A DNA stretch of 64,000 bases from JAWKVD01 sp041398225 (GTDB lineage Bacteria > Pseudomonadota > Alphaproteobacteria > Caulobacterales > Hyphomonadaceae), in assembly GCA_041398225.1 (NCBI GenBank), contig JAWKVD010000008.1:62001-126000 (forward strand). Direction: 5' to 3'. A program made the translations under genes and the position numbers. This document shows positions 28,861-37,757 of the stretch, in pieces. Under the pieces are notes generated by a model. The model saw nothing but the letters and a program-made list of their open reading frames with translations, did not search any database and was not told where the DNA came from. Every line of letters starts with the position of its first letter. Within the stretch, counting starts at the first letter, position 1.

Positions 28861-29529
28861 CTAGAAGCGGAAGCTGACGGCCGCCTCGATCACCGGATAG
28901 ACTTCGTAGTCGTCGACATCGTCGCGCAGATTCTGCTCTTCGCGCGCCACTTCGGCGAGAAAGTTGGGGTCGTCCGACAGCGTGCCGCCGGTCGACGTCA
29001 GGTTGACGTCAGGCGACCCGGTGAACATCGCTCCGGCCACGAAGCGGAAGCCCCACGGACCCTCGCCCGTGAAGGCCGTGTCCCAGCCCAGCCCGACGAA
29101 GGGCGCCGCCTTCTCCAGGTTGGCCTTCATGTTGAGCGTCCCGACTTGGGCCGGCGTGTAGGTCGCGTCGCCAATCTCCACGTTCTCGGTCGGAGTGGCG
29201 TGCATCTTGAGCGCCTTGTCGCCGAAATAGGCGCCCCCCGAAAGCATGAACGCGCCGCCGAACGGGTGGAGGTCGACGAAGGCGCCCAGGGTTGAGAGAT
29301 CGAGGTCGCCGTCATAGGCGATGTCGTCATACTCGTCGTCCATGCCGTATTTGAAATAGTTGTAGCCGCCGCGCAGGACAAAATAGTCGTTCAGCGCCGC
29401 TTCGGCGGAGATCGCGCCGCCCGTCGTGCCCAAGCCCGCGCTCACCGCGACGCCATTTTCCGCGTTCGCCGCGCCGGCGCCCGCGATTGTTCCAGCCGCA
29501 AGGGCGGCCAGGGCGATTCCCGATCTCAT
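28861..29529 (-). CDS. Outer membrane beta-barrel protein
   Basis: 222 residues, starting at the ATG at 29529, which has GGAGAGACC upstream; a longer frame lacks a signal. The signal peptide ends AGAANA before Glu25. The mature part has alternating strands such as YFVLRGGYNYFKYG, LDLSTLGAFVDLHPFGG and GFRFVAGAMFTG, and ends AAVSFRF with a C-terminal Phe, the hallmark of BAM-assembled outer membrane proteins. This fits a small OmpA/OmpW-like barrel of about eight strands. It is divergent from hppA. Confidence 0.8.
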   Translation of the reverse strand: MRSGIALAALAAGTIAGAGAANAENGVAVSAGLGTTGGAISAEAALNDYFVLRGGYNYFKYGMDDEYDDIAYDGDLDLSTLGAFVDLHPFGGAFMLSGGAYFGDKALKMHATPTENVEIGDATYTPAQVGTLNMKANLEKAAPFVGLGWDTAFTGEGPWGFRFVAGAMFTGSPDVNLTSTGGTLSDDPNFLAEVAREEQNLRDDVDDYEVYPVIEAAVSFRF

Positions 29530-29794
29530 GCTGGTCTCTCCGTTGCGCCGGACGGCCGGCTCCCGATCGAAAGCTGCGGGGCTTCGCCGCGACGCACAAG
29601 CCGCGCGAGAATTGCCGCAACGCGCCGACTCCTGCCGGGGAGAGTGTGAAGATTTCGCTAGACTCCGGAAAACCAATATTATTGCGCCGCTTCGGCATTG
29701 TTGGCATGGTCCCGTTCACATTGGCGCCCTGGGGGGCACGGCAGATCCTCGAGACGGGACGCGCGCACACAGGGTTTCTGGGAGAGGAAACTTC

Positions 29795-31978
29795 ATGAGC
29801 CTGACTTTGTGGCTACCGGTGATCGCAGGTGTGATCGCCGTCGCGTACGGGATAATCACCACGCAGAGGCTGCTCGCCTTGCCGATGGGCAATGCGCGCA
29901 TGCAGGAGATCGCCGGCGCAATTCAGGAGGGCGCGAACGCCTATCTGAAGCGCCAATACGCCACCATCGCCTGGGCGGGACTCGCGGTCACGGTCATTCT
30001 CGTCTTCTTCTTCCGCAACTGGCAGGCCCCGCTGGGATTCGTGATCGGCGCCGTGCTGTCCGGCGCGGCGGGTTTCATCGGCATGAAGATCTCGGTGCAG
30101 GCCAACGTCCGCACCACGGAAGCCTCCTCGAAGGGGCTGGCGCAGGGGCTTAAGGTCGCTTTTGACTCGGGCGCGGTCACCGGCATGCTGGTCGTCGGCC
30201 TCGCCCTCCTGGGCCTTGCGGGCTACTACATCATTCTCACGCAAATGGCGGGGTATGCGCCGGGCGAGCGCGTCGTGGTCGACGCGCTGGTCGCGCTGGG
30301 CTTCGGCGCTTCGCTGATCTCGATCTTCGCGCGTCTGGGCGGCGGCATCTTCACCAAGGGCGCAGACGTCGGCGGCGACATGGTCGGCAAGGTCGAAGCG
30401 GGCATTCCGGAGGACGATCCGCGCAACCCCGCCACCATCGCCGACAATGTCGGCGACAATGTCGGCGACTGCGCGGGCATGGCGGCCGACCTGTTCGAGA
30501 CCTATGCGGTGACCGTGGTCGCCACGATGGTGCTCTCGTCGATCTATTTCGCGGGGTCGGCCGAAGCGGTCGGGCCGATGATGCTGTTGCCGCTTCTGAT
30601 CGGCGGCGTGTGCATCGTCACCTCGATCATCGGCACCTTCTTTGTCCGTCTCGGCAAGGACTCGCGCAACGTCATGGGCGCGCTCTATCAGGGCTTCATC
30701 GCGACGGCGATCCTGTCGGCGGTGGCGCTCGCGGGCGCCGTCGAACTCGCCCTGCATGATCTGGGCGGTGTGAGCGCCGAACTGACGACCGTGAACGGTC
30801 TGACGATCACCGGCATGGATCTCATCCTGTGCGGTCTTGCGGGTCTTGTGGTCACGGGCCTTATCGTATGGGTCACCGAGTACTACACCGGGACGGACTT
30901 CCGCCCGGTGAAGTCGATCGCCCAGGCGTCGGTCTCCGGCCACGGCACGAACGTGATCCAGGGCCTCGCGGTCTCGCTGGAGGCCACCGCGCTTCCGGCG
31001 CTGATCATCATCGCCGGCATCATCTTCACCTATACGCTGGCCGGTCTCATCGGCATCGCCATCGCCGTCACCACCATGCTGGCGCTCGCGGGCATGGTCG
31101 TGGCGCTCGACGCGTTCGGTCCGGTGACCGACAACGCCGGCGGCATCGCCGAAATGGCCTCGCTCGACGACAGCGTGCGCCACACCACAGACACGCTGGA
31201 CGCGGTGGGCAACACCACGAAGGCCGTCACCAAGGGCTACGCCATCGGTTCGGCGGGTCTTGGCGCACTTGTTCTGTTCGCGGCTTTCACCGCCGACCTG
31301 AACTACTTCTCCAGCAACGCCGCGGAAGGATCGTTCCTGTCCGGGGTCACGGCGGACTTTTCGCTGTCCAACCCGTATGTGGTGGTCGGCCTGCTGTTCG
31401 GCGGTCTCCTGCCTTACCTGTTCGGCGGCATGTCGATGATGGCGGTGGGACGCGCGGCCCAGTCGGTCGTCGAGGAAGTGCGCAGGCAGTTCCGCGAGAT
31501 TCCGGGCATCATGGAGTTCACCGCCAAACCCGACTACGGCAAAGCGGTCGACATGCTGACCCGGGCCGCCATCCGGGAAATGGTGGTGCCCTCGCTGTTG
31601 CCGGTGCTGTCGCCGATCGTGCTGTTCTTCGCGATCTTCGCCATTGGCGGCTTCACCGACGCGGCCAAGAGCCAGGCGCTTTCGGCGCTCGGCGCCATGC
31701 TGCTCGGCGTGATCGTCACCGGCCTGTTCGTCGCCATCTCGATGACGGCGGGCGGCGGCGCATGGGACAACGCCAAGAAGTCGTTCGAAGACGGCTTCAC
31801 CGACAAGGACGGCGTGGTTCACAAGAAGGGCTCCGACGCTCACAAGGCGTCGGTCACCGGCGACACGGTCGGCGATCCCTACAAGGATACGGCGGGCCCC
31901 GCCGTGAACCCGATGATCAAGATCACCAACATCGTGGCGCTGCTGATGCTCGCCGCGATGGCGGGCGGCGGTCACTAG
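29795..31978 (+). CDS. hppA: Membrane-bound proton-translocating pyrophosphatase
   Basis: 727-residue integral membrane pump with about 16 helices that couples PPi hydrolysis to proton export. GGAGAGGAAACTTC precedes the ATG at 29795. The catalytic segment includes GADVGGDMVGKVEAG, then DNVGDNVGDCAGMAADLFE, and the later DNAGGIAEMA. The motif GNTTKAVTKG has Lys where K+-dependent enzymes have Ala, so this is the K+-independent H+ type by the established rule. It would recover energy from PPi made by biosynthesis. A strong terminator follows. Confidence 0.97.
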   Translation: MSLTLWLPVIAGVIAVAYGIITTQRLLALPMGNARMQEIAGAIQEGANAYLKRQYATIAWAGLAVTVILVFFFRNWQAPLGFVIGAVLSGAAGFIGMKISVQANVRTTEASSKGLAQGLKVAFDSGAVTGMLVVGLALLGLAGYYIILTQMAGYAPGERVVVDALVALGFGASLISIFARLGGGIFTKGADVGGDMVGKVEAGIPEDDPRNPATIADNVGDNVGDCAGMAADLFETYAVTVVATMVLSSIYFAGSAEAVGPMMLLPLLIGGVCIVTSIIGTFFVRLGKDSRNVMGALYQGFIATAILSAVALAGAVELALHDLGGVSAELTTVNGLTITGMDLILCGLAGLVVTGLIVWVTEYYTGTDFRPVKSIAQASVSGHGTNVIQGLAVSLEATALPALIIIAGIIFTYTLAGLIGIAIAVTTMLALAGMVVALDAFGPVTDNAGGIAEMASLDDSVRHTTDTLDAVGNTTKAVTKGYAIGSAGLGALVLFAAFTADLNYFSSNAAEGSFLSGVTADFSLSNPYVVVGLLFGGLLPYLFGGMSMMAVGRAAQSVVEEVRRQFREIPGIMEFTAKPDYGKAVDMLTRAAIREMVVPSLLPVLSPIVLFFAIFAIGGFTDAAKSQALSALGAMLLGVIVTGLFVAISMTAGGGAWDNAKKSFEDGFTDKDGVVHKKGSDAHKASVTGDTVGDPYKDTAGPAVNPMIKITNIVALLMLAAMAGGGH

Positions 31979-32002
31979 GCCAGCCGGATATCGGAACGAC
32001 AG

Positions 32003-32036
32003 CGGCCCCGGAGACATCCGGGGCCGTTTTCTTTTT
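32003..32036 (+). terminator. Intrinsic terminator after hppA
   Basis: A perfect 10-bp stem, CGGCCCCGGA (32003-32012) and TCCGGGGCCG (32017-32026), with a GACA loop and a T-rich tail (TTTTCTTTTT). Confidence 0.9.
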
Positions 32037-32154
32037 GGTGCTGACGGGGTGCGCCGTCTGGATTCACCTATCGTGCGGGGCTCTCGCCGGGCTTTTTGCG
32101 ATGATGGTCTTGTGATCTACACTGAAGGTGCAGAAGCAGGATTTGGGGGAAGGG

Positions 32155-32574
32155 ATGCGTCCGCAGACGTTTGGTTTTCTGGTGATGTCGGCGCTCGTCA
32201 TTGTTGTCGTGGCGATCGGAATGTTTGCGCTGCCCGCCTGGAATGTGTGGCGCGCCAAACAGCAGGGCCTCGCCGAACTCGCGCGCGCCGAGAATGAGCG
32301 AAAGATCCTTATCGAGCAGGCCCGAGCCGAAGCGGAGGCGGCGAAGTATCTGCGCGCCGCCGAGGTCGAGCGCGCGCACGGCGTAGCGGAGGCGAATGCG
32401 ATCATCGCGGAAGGCCTGGGCGGGCCGGAGGGATATCTGCGTTATCTCTGGATCAACAAGCTCGGAACAAACGGACAGGACGTCATCTACGTCCCGACTG
32501 AAGCGGGAATACCGATTCTGGAAGCCGGGCGCGGCGTCGAGCACGCGCCGCTGCGATCGCAGTCAGGCAAGTAA
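32155..32574 (+). CDS. Small membrane protein resembling the C-terminal tail of Band 7/SPFH proteins
   Basis: 139 residues with GGGGGAAGGG just before the ATG at 32155. One N-terminal transmembrane helix (FLVMSALVIVVVAIGMFAL) is followed by a charged coiled coil (LAELARAENERKILIEQARA, then AEAAKYLRAAEVERA) and a conserved-looking end (EGLGGPEGYLRYLWINKL, VIYVPTEAGIPILEAG). The coiled coil and end resemble the last third of prohibitin-like SPFH proteins, but the SPFH domain itself is absent. The function is unknown. It may act as an oligomeric membrane scaffold. Confidence 0.75.
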   Translation: MRPQTFGFLVMSALVIVVVAIGMFALPAWNVWRAKQQGLAELARAENERKILIEQARAEAEAAKYLRAAEVERAHGVAEANAIIAEGLGGPEGYLRYLWINKLGTNGQDVIYVPTEAGIPILEAGRGVEHAPLRSQSGK

Positions 32575-32596
32575 GTCAGCCGGAGGTTTCCGAGCC

Positions 32597-33613
32597 TTAC
32601 TCGCCCTCGCCGAATTCGTAGACCACGCGCGCGCCCGTGGCCGGGAAGTCGGTGAAGAAGCCGTCCAGTCCCAGGGTCAATGCGCTGCGGATGCGAGTCT
32701 CGACATCGCCGCCCGGCGCCGGAACGTCGTCGCGATAGGTCCAGACGTGAACGGCGATGCCCTGGCTATGGGCTTTCTCGATGAAGCCGGTGCTGGTTCC
32801 GTCCGGGTTCGCCACCATCGGATGGGTCACGCCGGCCCCGTCCCAGAAGGGCGCGCCTTCGACCGCCATGTCGGCGTCGTAGTCGGCCTGCGTGCCGGCC
32901 AGCATGATCACCGGCAGCTCGGTCATCGGCGCGATCTCTTTCACGAAGAGCGGTTCGAACGACTGGATGAAGACCGGCGAGCCGGCCCGGTCCATGCCAT
33001 GTTTCTTCAGGGTTTCGAGAATCGGACCGGCCATCGGCATGCCGAGGCTGGCGTGATAGGCGGGCGATTTCGCCTCCGGGTAGACGCACACGGGCTTGCC
33101 TGAGAGCGTCTTCGAGGACGCGGCGAGATCGAGCACCTCGTCGAAGGTGGGGATCTGGAACTTGCCGTCGAATTCCTTCGAACGCATCGGGAAGAGCTGC
33201 TTCGCGCGCAGCGTCTTGAGTTCGGCCAAGGTGAAGTCGGCGACCCACCAGTCGACTTTTTTGCCCGCGAATTCGGGATCGGGCGACGGGCGTTTGCGGT
33301 CGGCGAATTCCGGATGGTCGGCCACGTCCGTCGTCGCCGACAGGAACGTGTCGTGACGGGCGACCAGAACGCCGTCCTTGGTGAACACCAGATCGGGCTC
33401 GATGCAATCTGCGCCCTGCATGATCGCGAGGCGGTAGCCTTCCAGCGTGTGCTCCGGACGCAGGCCCGAGGCGCCGCGGTGGGCGATCACGATCGGGCGC
33501 TCGCCGGTCAGGGTCGGGGCCGGCCAGGAGGTTCCGCCTCCGCCAGCGCTGGTGGCGCAGCCGGCGAGGGCCAACGCGGAAACGAGCGTGGCGTAACGAT
33601 TGCGGTTCAACAT
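32597..33613 (-). CDS. glpQ: Glycerophosphodiester phosphodiesterase lipoprotein (GlpQ-like)
   Basis: 338 residues. The signal is a lipobox, LALAGC with Cys19. The GDPD TIM barrel begins IVIAHRGASGLRPEHTLEGY (His45, Arg46), then IEPDLVFTKDGVLVARHD, giving metal ligands and catalytic His. Late elements are VCVYPEAKSPAYH and GIAVHVWTYRDD. It hydrolyses glycerophosphodiesters to glycerol-3-phosphate in the periplasm, supplying carbon and phosphate from phospholipid turnover. The size and an insert around residues 100-130 resemble GlpQ more than UgpQ. Confidence 0.9.
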   Translation of the reverse strand: MLNRNRYATLVSALALAGCATSAGGGGTSWPAPTLTGERPIVIAHRGASGLRPEHTLEGYRLAIMQGADCIEPDLVFTKDGVLVARHDTFLSATTDVADHPEFADRKRPSPDPEFAGKKVDWWVADFTLAELKTLRAKQLFPMRSKEFDGKFQIPTFDEVLDLAASSKTLSGKPVCVYPEAKSPAYHASLGMPMAGPILETLKKHGMDRAGSPVFIQSFEPLFVKEIAPMTELPVIMLAGTQADYDADMAVEGAPFWDGAGVTHPMVANPDGTSTGFIEKAHSQGIAVHVWTYRDDVPAPGGDVETRIRSALTLGLDGFFTDFPATGARVVYEFGEGE

Positions 33614-33829
33614 GGCGGGCTCCCCTTTGTACTCAGGTCCGTGACCTTCTCGTCACTAGACCCTCAAGTGTGACAAGTTCTATCTACCCTCCCGCGACGC
33701 TTTGCAGCCCCTTTTCCAGCGGTCGGCGCCCCGGGAGGCTGGTTGGTCGGTCGCCGGGGCAGGACTGGACGCTCGCGCTGCCTCGAATGCTTGACGCCTA
33801 TGCGGACTGAGCGCAGGGAGACGCCTCCC

Positions 33830-34588
33830 ATGAAGAAGCTTCTGGCCTTTCTGACGAATATGGACGCCCGGGCGTGGCGGACGGTGGCGATTTCCCTCGC
33901 GCTTCTGGGCGTGGTCGGCGCCATGATCGTGCTCGGGAAGACCGGCGTCATCCGGATTCCCGACCATATCGAGGACTGGCTGGCGCCGCTGCGCGACGGG
34001 CCGTGGGGCTTGCCGGCGACCATTATTCTGTTCTGCGTGACGGCGTATTTCGCGGCGCCGCAATTCGTGCTGATCGGGGCGGCTGTCGTCGCTTTCGGCC
34101 CGGTCAACGGCTTCATCTATTCCTGGATCGGAACCGTCGTGTCCGGCGTCGTCACCTTCTACACCGGCCGTTTCGCCGGAGCCGACTTCGTGCGGCGCTA
34201 TGGCGGGGCGACCGTGGCTCGGATGTCGCGTTTTATCGGGCGCAACGATTTTCTCGCCAGCATGATTGTCCGCAACGTGCCCACCGCGCCCTTTATCGTG
34301 GTCAACATGGCGTTCGGCGTCAGCCACGCCAGCGTCTGGCGCTATCTCGCGGGCCTTGCGATCGGCGTGGTGCCGAAGACGGCGATCGTCGCCCTGTTGG
34401 GGCAGTCAGTTCTCTCGGCGATGGGCGGAGGCGTGATGCTCGCGATCGGCGTGATGATCTCGGTCGTCGGGATCTGGGTCACGGTTGCGCTGGCGGCTCG
34501 CCGGGCCGTGCGCGGGGAGCCGGCGGACCAGGAGCCGAGCGCCGCGCGGGATGAGACCGCCGACGGTCGGGCTGAGGCCGGGCGCTAG
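33830..34588 (+). CDS. TVP38/TMEM64 (VTT) family membrane protein
   Basis: 252 residues from the ATG at 33830, with AGGGAG upstream. It has about five to six transmembrane segments. The VTT core is visible: FGPVNGFIYSWIGTVVSGVVTFYTGRFAG, then RFIGRNDFLASMIVRNVPTAPF and VNMAFGVSHASVWRYLAG. The C-terminal 25 residues are charged and disordered. VTT (DedA-related) proteins are linked to lipid scrambling and envelope homeostasis. Start sites further upstream would add an Arg-rich stretch without family support. Confidence 0.85.
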   Translation: MKKLLAFLTNMDARAWRTVAISLALLGVVGAMIVLGKTGVIRIPDHIEDWLAPLRDGPWGLPATIILFCVTAYFAAPQFVLIGAAVVAFGPVNGFIYSWIGTVVSGVVTFYTGRFAGADFVRRYGGATVARMSRFIGRNDFLASMIVRNVPTAPFIVVNMAFGVSHASVWRYLAGLAIGVVPKTAIVALLGQSVLSAMGGGVMLAIGVMISVVGIWVTVALAARRAVRGEPADQEPSAARDETADGRAEAGR

Positions 34589-34636
34589 CCGGCGGCGGAT
34601 TTCCCTAGCGTCGGGTCGGCTTCATGGCGTCGCGCC

Positions 34637-34665
34637 TTGACATGCCGTGGACGACAGATCATTAG
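34637..34665 (+). promoter_or_regulatory. Candidate promoter of the leuA leader
   Basis: A consensus TTGACA (34637-34642) is followed after 17 bases by CATTAG (34660-34665). The predicted transcription start (about 34672) falls at the leader peptide ATG (34673), so the leader mRNA could be leaderless, as is known for the trpL attenuator of Sinorhizobium. The -10 box is weak. Confidence 0.5.
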
Positions 34666-34672
34666 AACCGGC

Positions 34673-34768
34673 ATGCGCAACGAGGCCGTCAATCGCCGTC
34701 TTTCGGCAACGCTTTGCCTCCAGCTTCGTCTGGGAGGGCTCCTTAGGAGCCCCTGGATGCGTTATTGA
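34673..34768 (+). CDS. leuA leader peptide (Leu-rich)
   Basis: A 31-codon open frame, ATG 34673 to TGA 34766, with seven Leu codons within 15 positions: RRLSATLCLQLRLGGLLRS (Leu at codons 10, 14, 16, 18, 20, 23, 24). It lies just upstream of leuA and downstream of a TTGACA box. Codons 22-27 overlap the first arm of a set of alternative RNA stems. This is the arrangement expected when ribosome stalling at Leu codons under leucine starvation sets the RNA fold. No ribosome site is seen, fitting a leaderless start. Confidence 0.7.
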   Translation: MRNEAVNRRLSATLCLQLRLGGLLRSPWMRY

Positions 34769-34815
34769 TCCTCGCTGCGAGTTGAGGGTCGCGCGTCCAG
34801 GGGAGGTCTCTCAAC
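34736..34815 (+). promoter_or_regulatory. leuA attenuator: three mutually exclusive stems
   Basis: Stem 1:2 is GGGCTCC (34736-34742) with GGAGCCC (34746-34752). Stem 2:3 is CCCCTGGATGCG (34750-34761) with CGCGTCCAGGGG (34792-34803), 12 bp with one G-U. Stem 3:4 is GTTGAGGG (34781-34788) with TCTCAAC plus C (34808-34815), 8 bp with one G-U. Forming 2:3 excludes the other two. Stalling at the Leu codons would free region 2 and favour 2:3. The last stem lacks a strong T-tract, so the off state may not be a classical terminator. Confidence 0.6.
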
Positions 34816-34855
34816 CCCCAGACTTTCCGCGCAAAACGCTCAGGACGCACATCCC

Positions 34856-36421
34856 ATGACTTCCCAGCAGACCGCTTCGCCCGCCAAGGACCGGGTCTTG
34901 ATTTTCGACACGACGATGCGTGACGGAGAGCAATCTCCCGGCGCGTCGATGACGTTGCGCGAGAAGCTCGAACTGGCCGAACTCCTGCAGGAGATGAAGG
35001 TCGACATTTGCGAGGCGGGCTTCGCGGCCTCCTCCGAAGGCGATTTCGAATGCGTCCGCCAGATCTCCGAACTGGCCAAGGACATGACCATCTGCTCGCT
35101 GGCGCGCTCCACGCTCAGCGACATCGATCGCGCCGGCGAGGCGATCCGCAAGGCCAGGAACCCCCGCATCCACACCTTCATCTCCACCAGCCCGGTGCAC
35201 ATGAAGCACAAGCTGCGCATGGGCCCGAACGCGGTGCTGGAAGCGATCGGCGCGTCGGTCACGTATTCGCGCAAGCTGGTCGGGGAGGTCGAGTGGTCGG
35301 CCGAAGACGCCACCCGCACCGAGTTCGATTTCCTGTGCAAGGCGATTGAGGTCGCCATCCATTCCGGCGCCACGGTGATCAACGTGCCGGACACGGTGGG
35401 TTATTCGCACCCGGAGGAGTATGGCGCGCTGATCCGCCGCCTGATCGAGACCATTCCGGATTCGGACAAGGTGATCTGGTCGACCCACTGCCATAACGAT
35501 CTGGGATTGGCGGTCGCCAACTCGCTGGCCGGCGTCATCAACGGCGCGCGTCAGATCGAGTGCGCCGTGAACGGCATGGGCGAGCGCGCCGGCAACGCCG
35601 CGCTGGAAGAGGTCGTGATGGCGCTGAAGGTGCGCGGCGACTCGATGCCCTATTACACCAACGTCGTAACGCCGAAGCTGTCGCGCGCGTCGAAGATGGT
35701 CTCCCAGATCACCGGGTTTCCGGTGCAGTACAACAAGGCCATCGTGGGCAAGAACGCATTCGCTCACGAGAGCGGCATCCACCAGGACGGGATGCTCAAG
35801 AACCGCGAGACCTATGAAATCATGCAACCGGAAGATGTCGGCGTACCGTCGACATCGTTGATCCTCGGCAAGCTGTCGGGGCGCAACGCGTTTCGCGACA
35901 AGCTGGAAAGCCTGGGCTATGTGCTCGACGCCGACACGCTCAACGACGCCTTCAGGCGCTTCAAGGCGCTGGCCGACAAGAAGAAGCATGTCTTCGACGA
36001 GGACATCATCGCTCTGGTCGACGACCAGCTCGCCGGGGCTCAGGAACGTATTTCGCTGAAACACCTGAAGGTCGTTGCGGGTACGGAAGGCCCGCAATCG
36101 GCGGAAATCGAACTGGTCGTCGACGGCGAGGCTCACAAAGCCTCATCATGCGGCAACGGGCCCGTCGATAGCGTGTTCAACGCGATCCGGGCGCTGGCGC
36201 CGCACACGGCGGTGCTGGAGCTGTATCAGGTGCATGCGGTGACCGAGGGCACCGACGCCCAGGCCACGGTGACGGTCCGTCTGGCCGACAAAATCGGCGA
36301 GAAGGGCATCGTCGCCACCGGCAAGGCGTCCGATCCGGATACCCTGGTCGCGTCGGCCCGCGCCTACATCCATGCGCTCAACAAGCTAGAGGTTCGCCGC
36401 GCCAAGGCGCTCGCGGCCTAG
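34856..36421 (+). CDS. leuA: 2-isopropylmalate synthase
   Basis: 521-residue first committed enzyme of leucine synthesis (acetyl-CoA plus 2-ketoisovalerate). The TIM barrel starts VLIFDTTMRDGEQSPGASM. The metal site HCHNDLGLAVANS is intact, as are ECAVNGMGERAGNA and HESGIHQDGML. The C-terminal 130 residues (ELVVDGEAHKASSCGNGPVDSV onward) form the LeuA dimer allosteric domain for leucine feedback. Its substrate comes from the IlvBH-IlvC route encoded at 20.4-25.4 kb. Confidence 0.96.
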   Translation: MTSQQTASPAKDRVLIFDTTMRDGEQSPGASMTLREKLELAELLQEMKVDICEAGFAASSEGDFECVRQISELAKDMTICSLARSTLSDIDRAGEAIRKARNPRIHTFISTSPVHMKHKLRMGPNAVLEAIGASVTYSRKLVGEVEWSAEDATRTEFDFLCKAIEVAIHSGATVINVPDTVGYSHPEEYGALIRRLIETIPDSDKVIWSTHCHNDLGLAVANSLAGVINGARQIECAVNGMGERAGNAALEEVVMALKVRGDSMPYYTNVVTPKLSRASKMVSQITGFPVQYNKAIVGKNAFAHESGIHQDGMLKNRETYEIMQPEDVGVPSTSLILGKLSGRNAFRDKLESLGYVLDADTLNDAFRRFKALADKKKHVFDEDIIALVDDQLAGAQERISLKHLKVVAGTEGPQSAEIELVVDGEAHKASSCGNGPVDSVFNAIRALAPHTAVLELYQVHAVTEGTDAQATVTVRLADKIGEKGIVATGKASDPDTLVASARAYIHALNKLEVRRAKALAA

Positions 36422-36513
36422 GCGGCGCTGGCGGACCGGCGGCATCTGAACTAGTTTGTTTCCTGACAAAACGCGCCGGACGAGCTCGCCGGCGTATGCT
36501 GAGGGAAGCGACG

Positions 36514-37344
36514 ATGCGCAATCTGATCCTGTATCTCGGCGCGATGTTCCTCGCGATCGCCGTTGCGCCGGTTGCATCTCCCGCCTTCGCGCAGGAAGAG
36601 GTCGTTCATCCGTGGGAGCGGGACCGCCAGGTCCTTACGGCGGCTGACGCCGATTCGCGGGTACGCGGCATTGAGGGGCTGGCCGCCCACATCGAGCCGC
36701 TTGAGGCGGCGCTCGCCGGCGCATCGCAGGCTTTCGAGGCTGCGGCCGCAGGCGATGAGGACAGCGTCTATGTTCTCGTTGACGGCGCGACGCAAACCAT
36801 GGCCGCGATCGTGGACGCTGCAGGTACGGCCGAAGCTGGCGGGAGCGATGCCCGGTCAATCGTGGCTGTCGAAAATCCCTACCTGATGATCGCCTTCTAT
36901 CTGGGCACTTACTACAATGAGTATGGGCTGTTCACCGACGCCGTCCGCGTCCTAAGCGCAGGTCTGGCGCTTCCCGAGATGTTTCCGGAGCTTGGCGAGA
37001 CTCGGGTTCTGTTGATGATCGAACGGGCGGCCGCGCTGGGACAAACTGGCGACCGCGAGCAAGCGCTCGCCGCATACGACGAAGTGCTGCAGCGCCCCGG
37101 ACTGGCGACTCCGTTTCGCGCTTCGGCTTTGCGCGGGCGCGGATTCAGCTTGATCGAACTCGGGCGGCTGGATGAAGCCGAAGCGGCGTACCGGGCCTCG
37201 CTTGAGATCGATCCGGACAATCCGATCGCCATGAACGAACTAACTTATATCGCGGGCCTCAGGCAGGGACGCGAAAAGGCGCCCGCGATCCTCGCCACCC
37301 CCGACAAGGCCGCGGAGGCGCTCGCGGGCCAGGCGCCGCAATAG
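36514..37344 (+). CDS. Secreted TPR-repeat protein
   Basis: 276 residues from the ATG at 36514 (GAGGGAAG upstream). The signal peptide ends ASPAFA before Gln27. The middle is helical (GLAAHIEPLEAALAGASQAFEAAAAG). The C-terminal half contains two or three TPR units: ALGQTGDREQALAAYDEVL, then LRGRGFSLIELGRLDEAEAAYR and LEIDPDNPIAMNELTYIA. TPRs mediate protein contacts; this one acts in the periplasm. The function is unknown. It lies 92 bases past leuA. Confidence 0.78.
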   Translation: MRNLILYLGAMFLAIAVAPVASPAFAQEEVVHPWERDRQVLTAADADSRVRGIEGLAAHIEPLEAALAGASQAFEAAAAGDEDSVYVLVDGATQTMAAIVDAAGTAEAGGSDARSIVAVENPYLMIAFYLGTYYNEYGLFTDAVRVLSAGLALPEMFPELGETRVLLMIERAAALGQTGDREQALAAYDEVLQRPGLATPFRASALRGRGFSLIELGRLDEAEAAYRASLEIDPDNPIAMNELTYIAGLRQGREKAPAILATPDKAAEALAGQAPQ

Positions 37345-37367
37345 GCGGGTGGCGAAATGTGCCGACC

Positions 37368-37748
37368 TTAGGCCGACACACGCCAGGGCGGGTTCAGCCG
37401 GCTTTCGCCCGCGTGAAACAGACAAATCTCGTTGCCGTCTGGGTCGAGCAGTCGCGCTTCACGCCACAGCCATGGTTCGTCCAGCGGTCCGCTCCGGAAC
37501 CTTATCCCCGCCGCTTTCAGGCGGCTTACCTCATCGTCCAGGCGGTCGGTCTCGAGATAGATGACAGCTCGGGGGCCGTCCGGCGCTGCATCGACGTGGT
37601 GTAGAGACAGGGTCGCGCCGCCTTCGGGGGCTTCGAGACGGACGTAGCGCGGCGTGCTGTCGACGATCAGGATGAAGCCAAGACGTCGATAGAAATCTCG
37701 GCCTGCCGCCACATTGCGAGACGGCAGGGTCACCTGGTTCAGGCGCAT
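37368..37748 (-). CDS. VOC (glyoxalase/bleomycin-resistance) family protein
   Basis: 126 residues with the two beta-alpha-beta-beta-beta units of the vicinal-oxygen-chelate fold: LNQVTLPSRNVAAGRDFYRRLGF, then YVRLEAPEGGATLSLHH, and the second unit ending LLDPDGNEICLFH. Many members bind a divalent metal and act on small reactive molecules. The substrate is unknown. It is followed upstream by a second VOC gene 10 bases away, transcribed toward it, so the two form an operon under the soxR-facing promoter. Confidence 0.85.
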   Translation of the reverse strand: MRLNQVTLPSRNVAAGRDFYRRLGFILIVDSTPRYVRLEAPEGGATLSLHHVDAAPDGPRAVIYLETDRLDDEVSRLKAAGIRFRSGPLDEPWLWREARLLDPDGNEICLFHAGESRLNPPWRVSA

Positions 37749-37757
37749 CGCTGCGGC

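Noticed and set aside
29813..32017. A 734-codon frame antisense to hppA.
   Set aside because: Same reasoning: hppA is unmistakable, and the antisense product has no recognisable domain.
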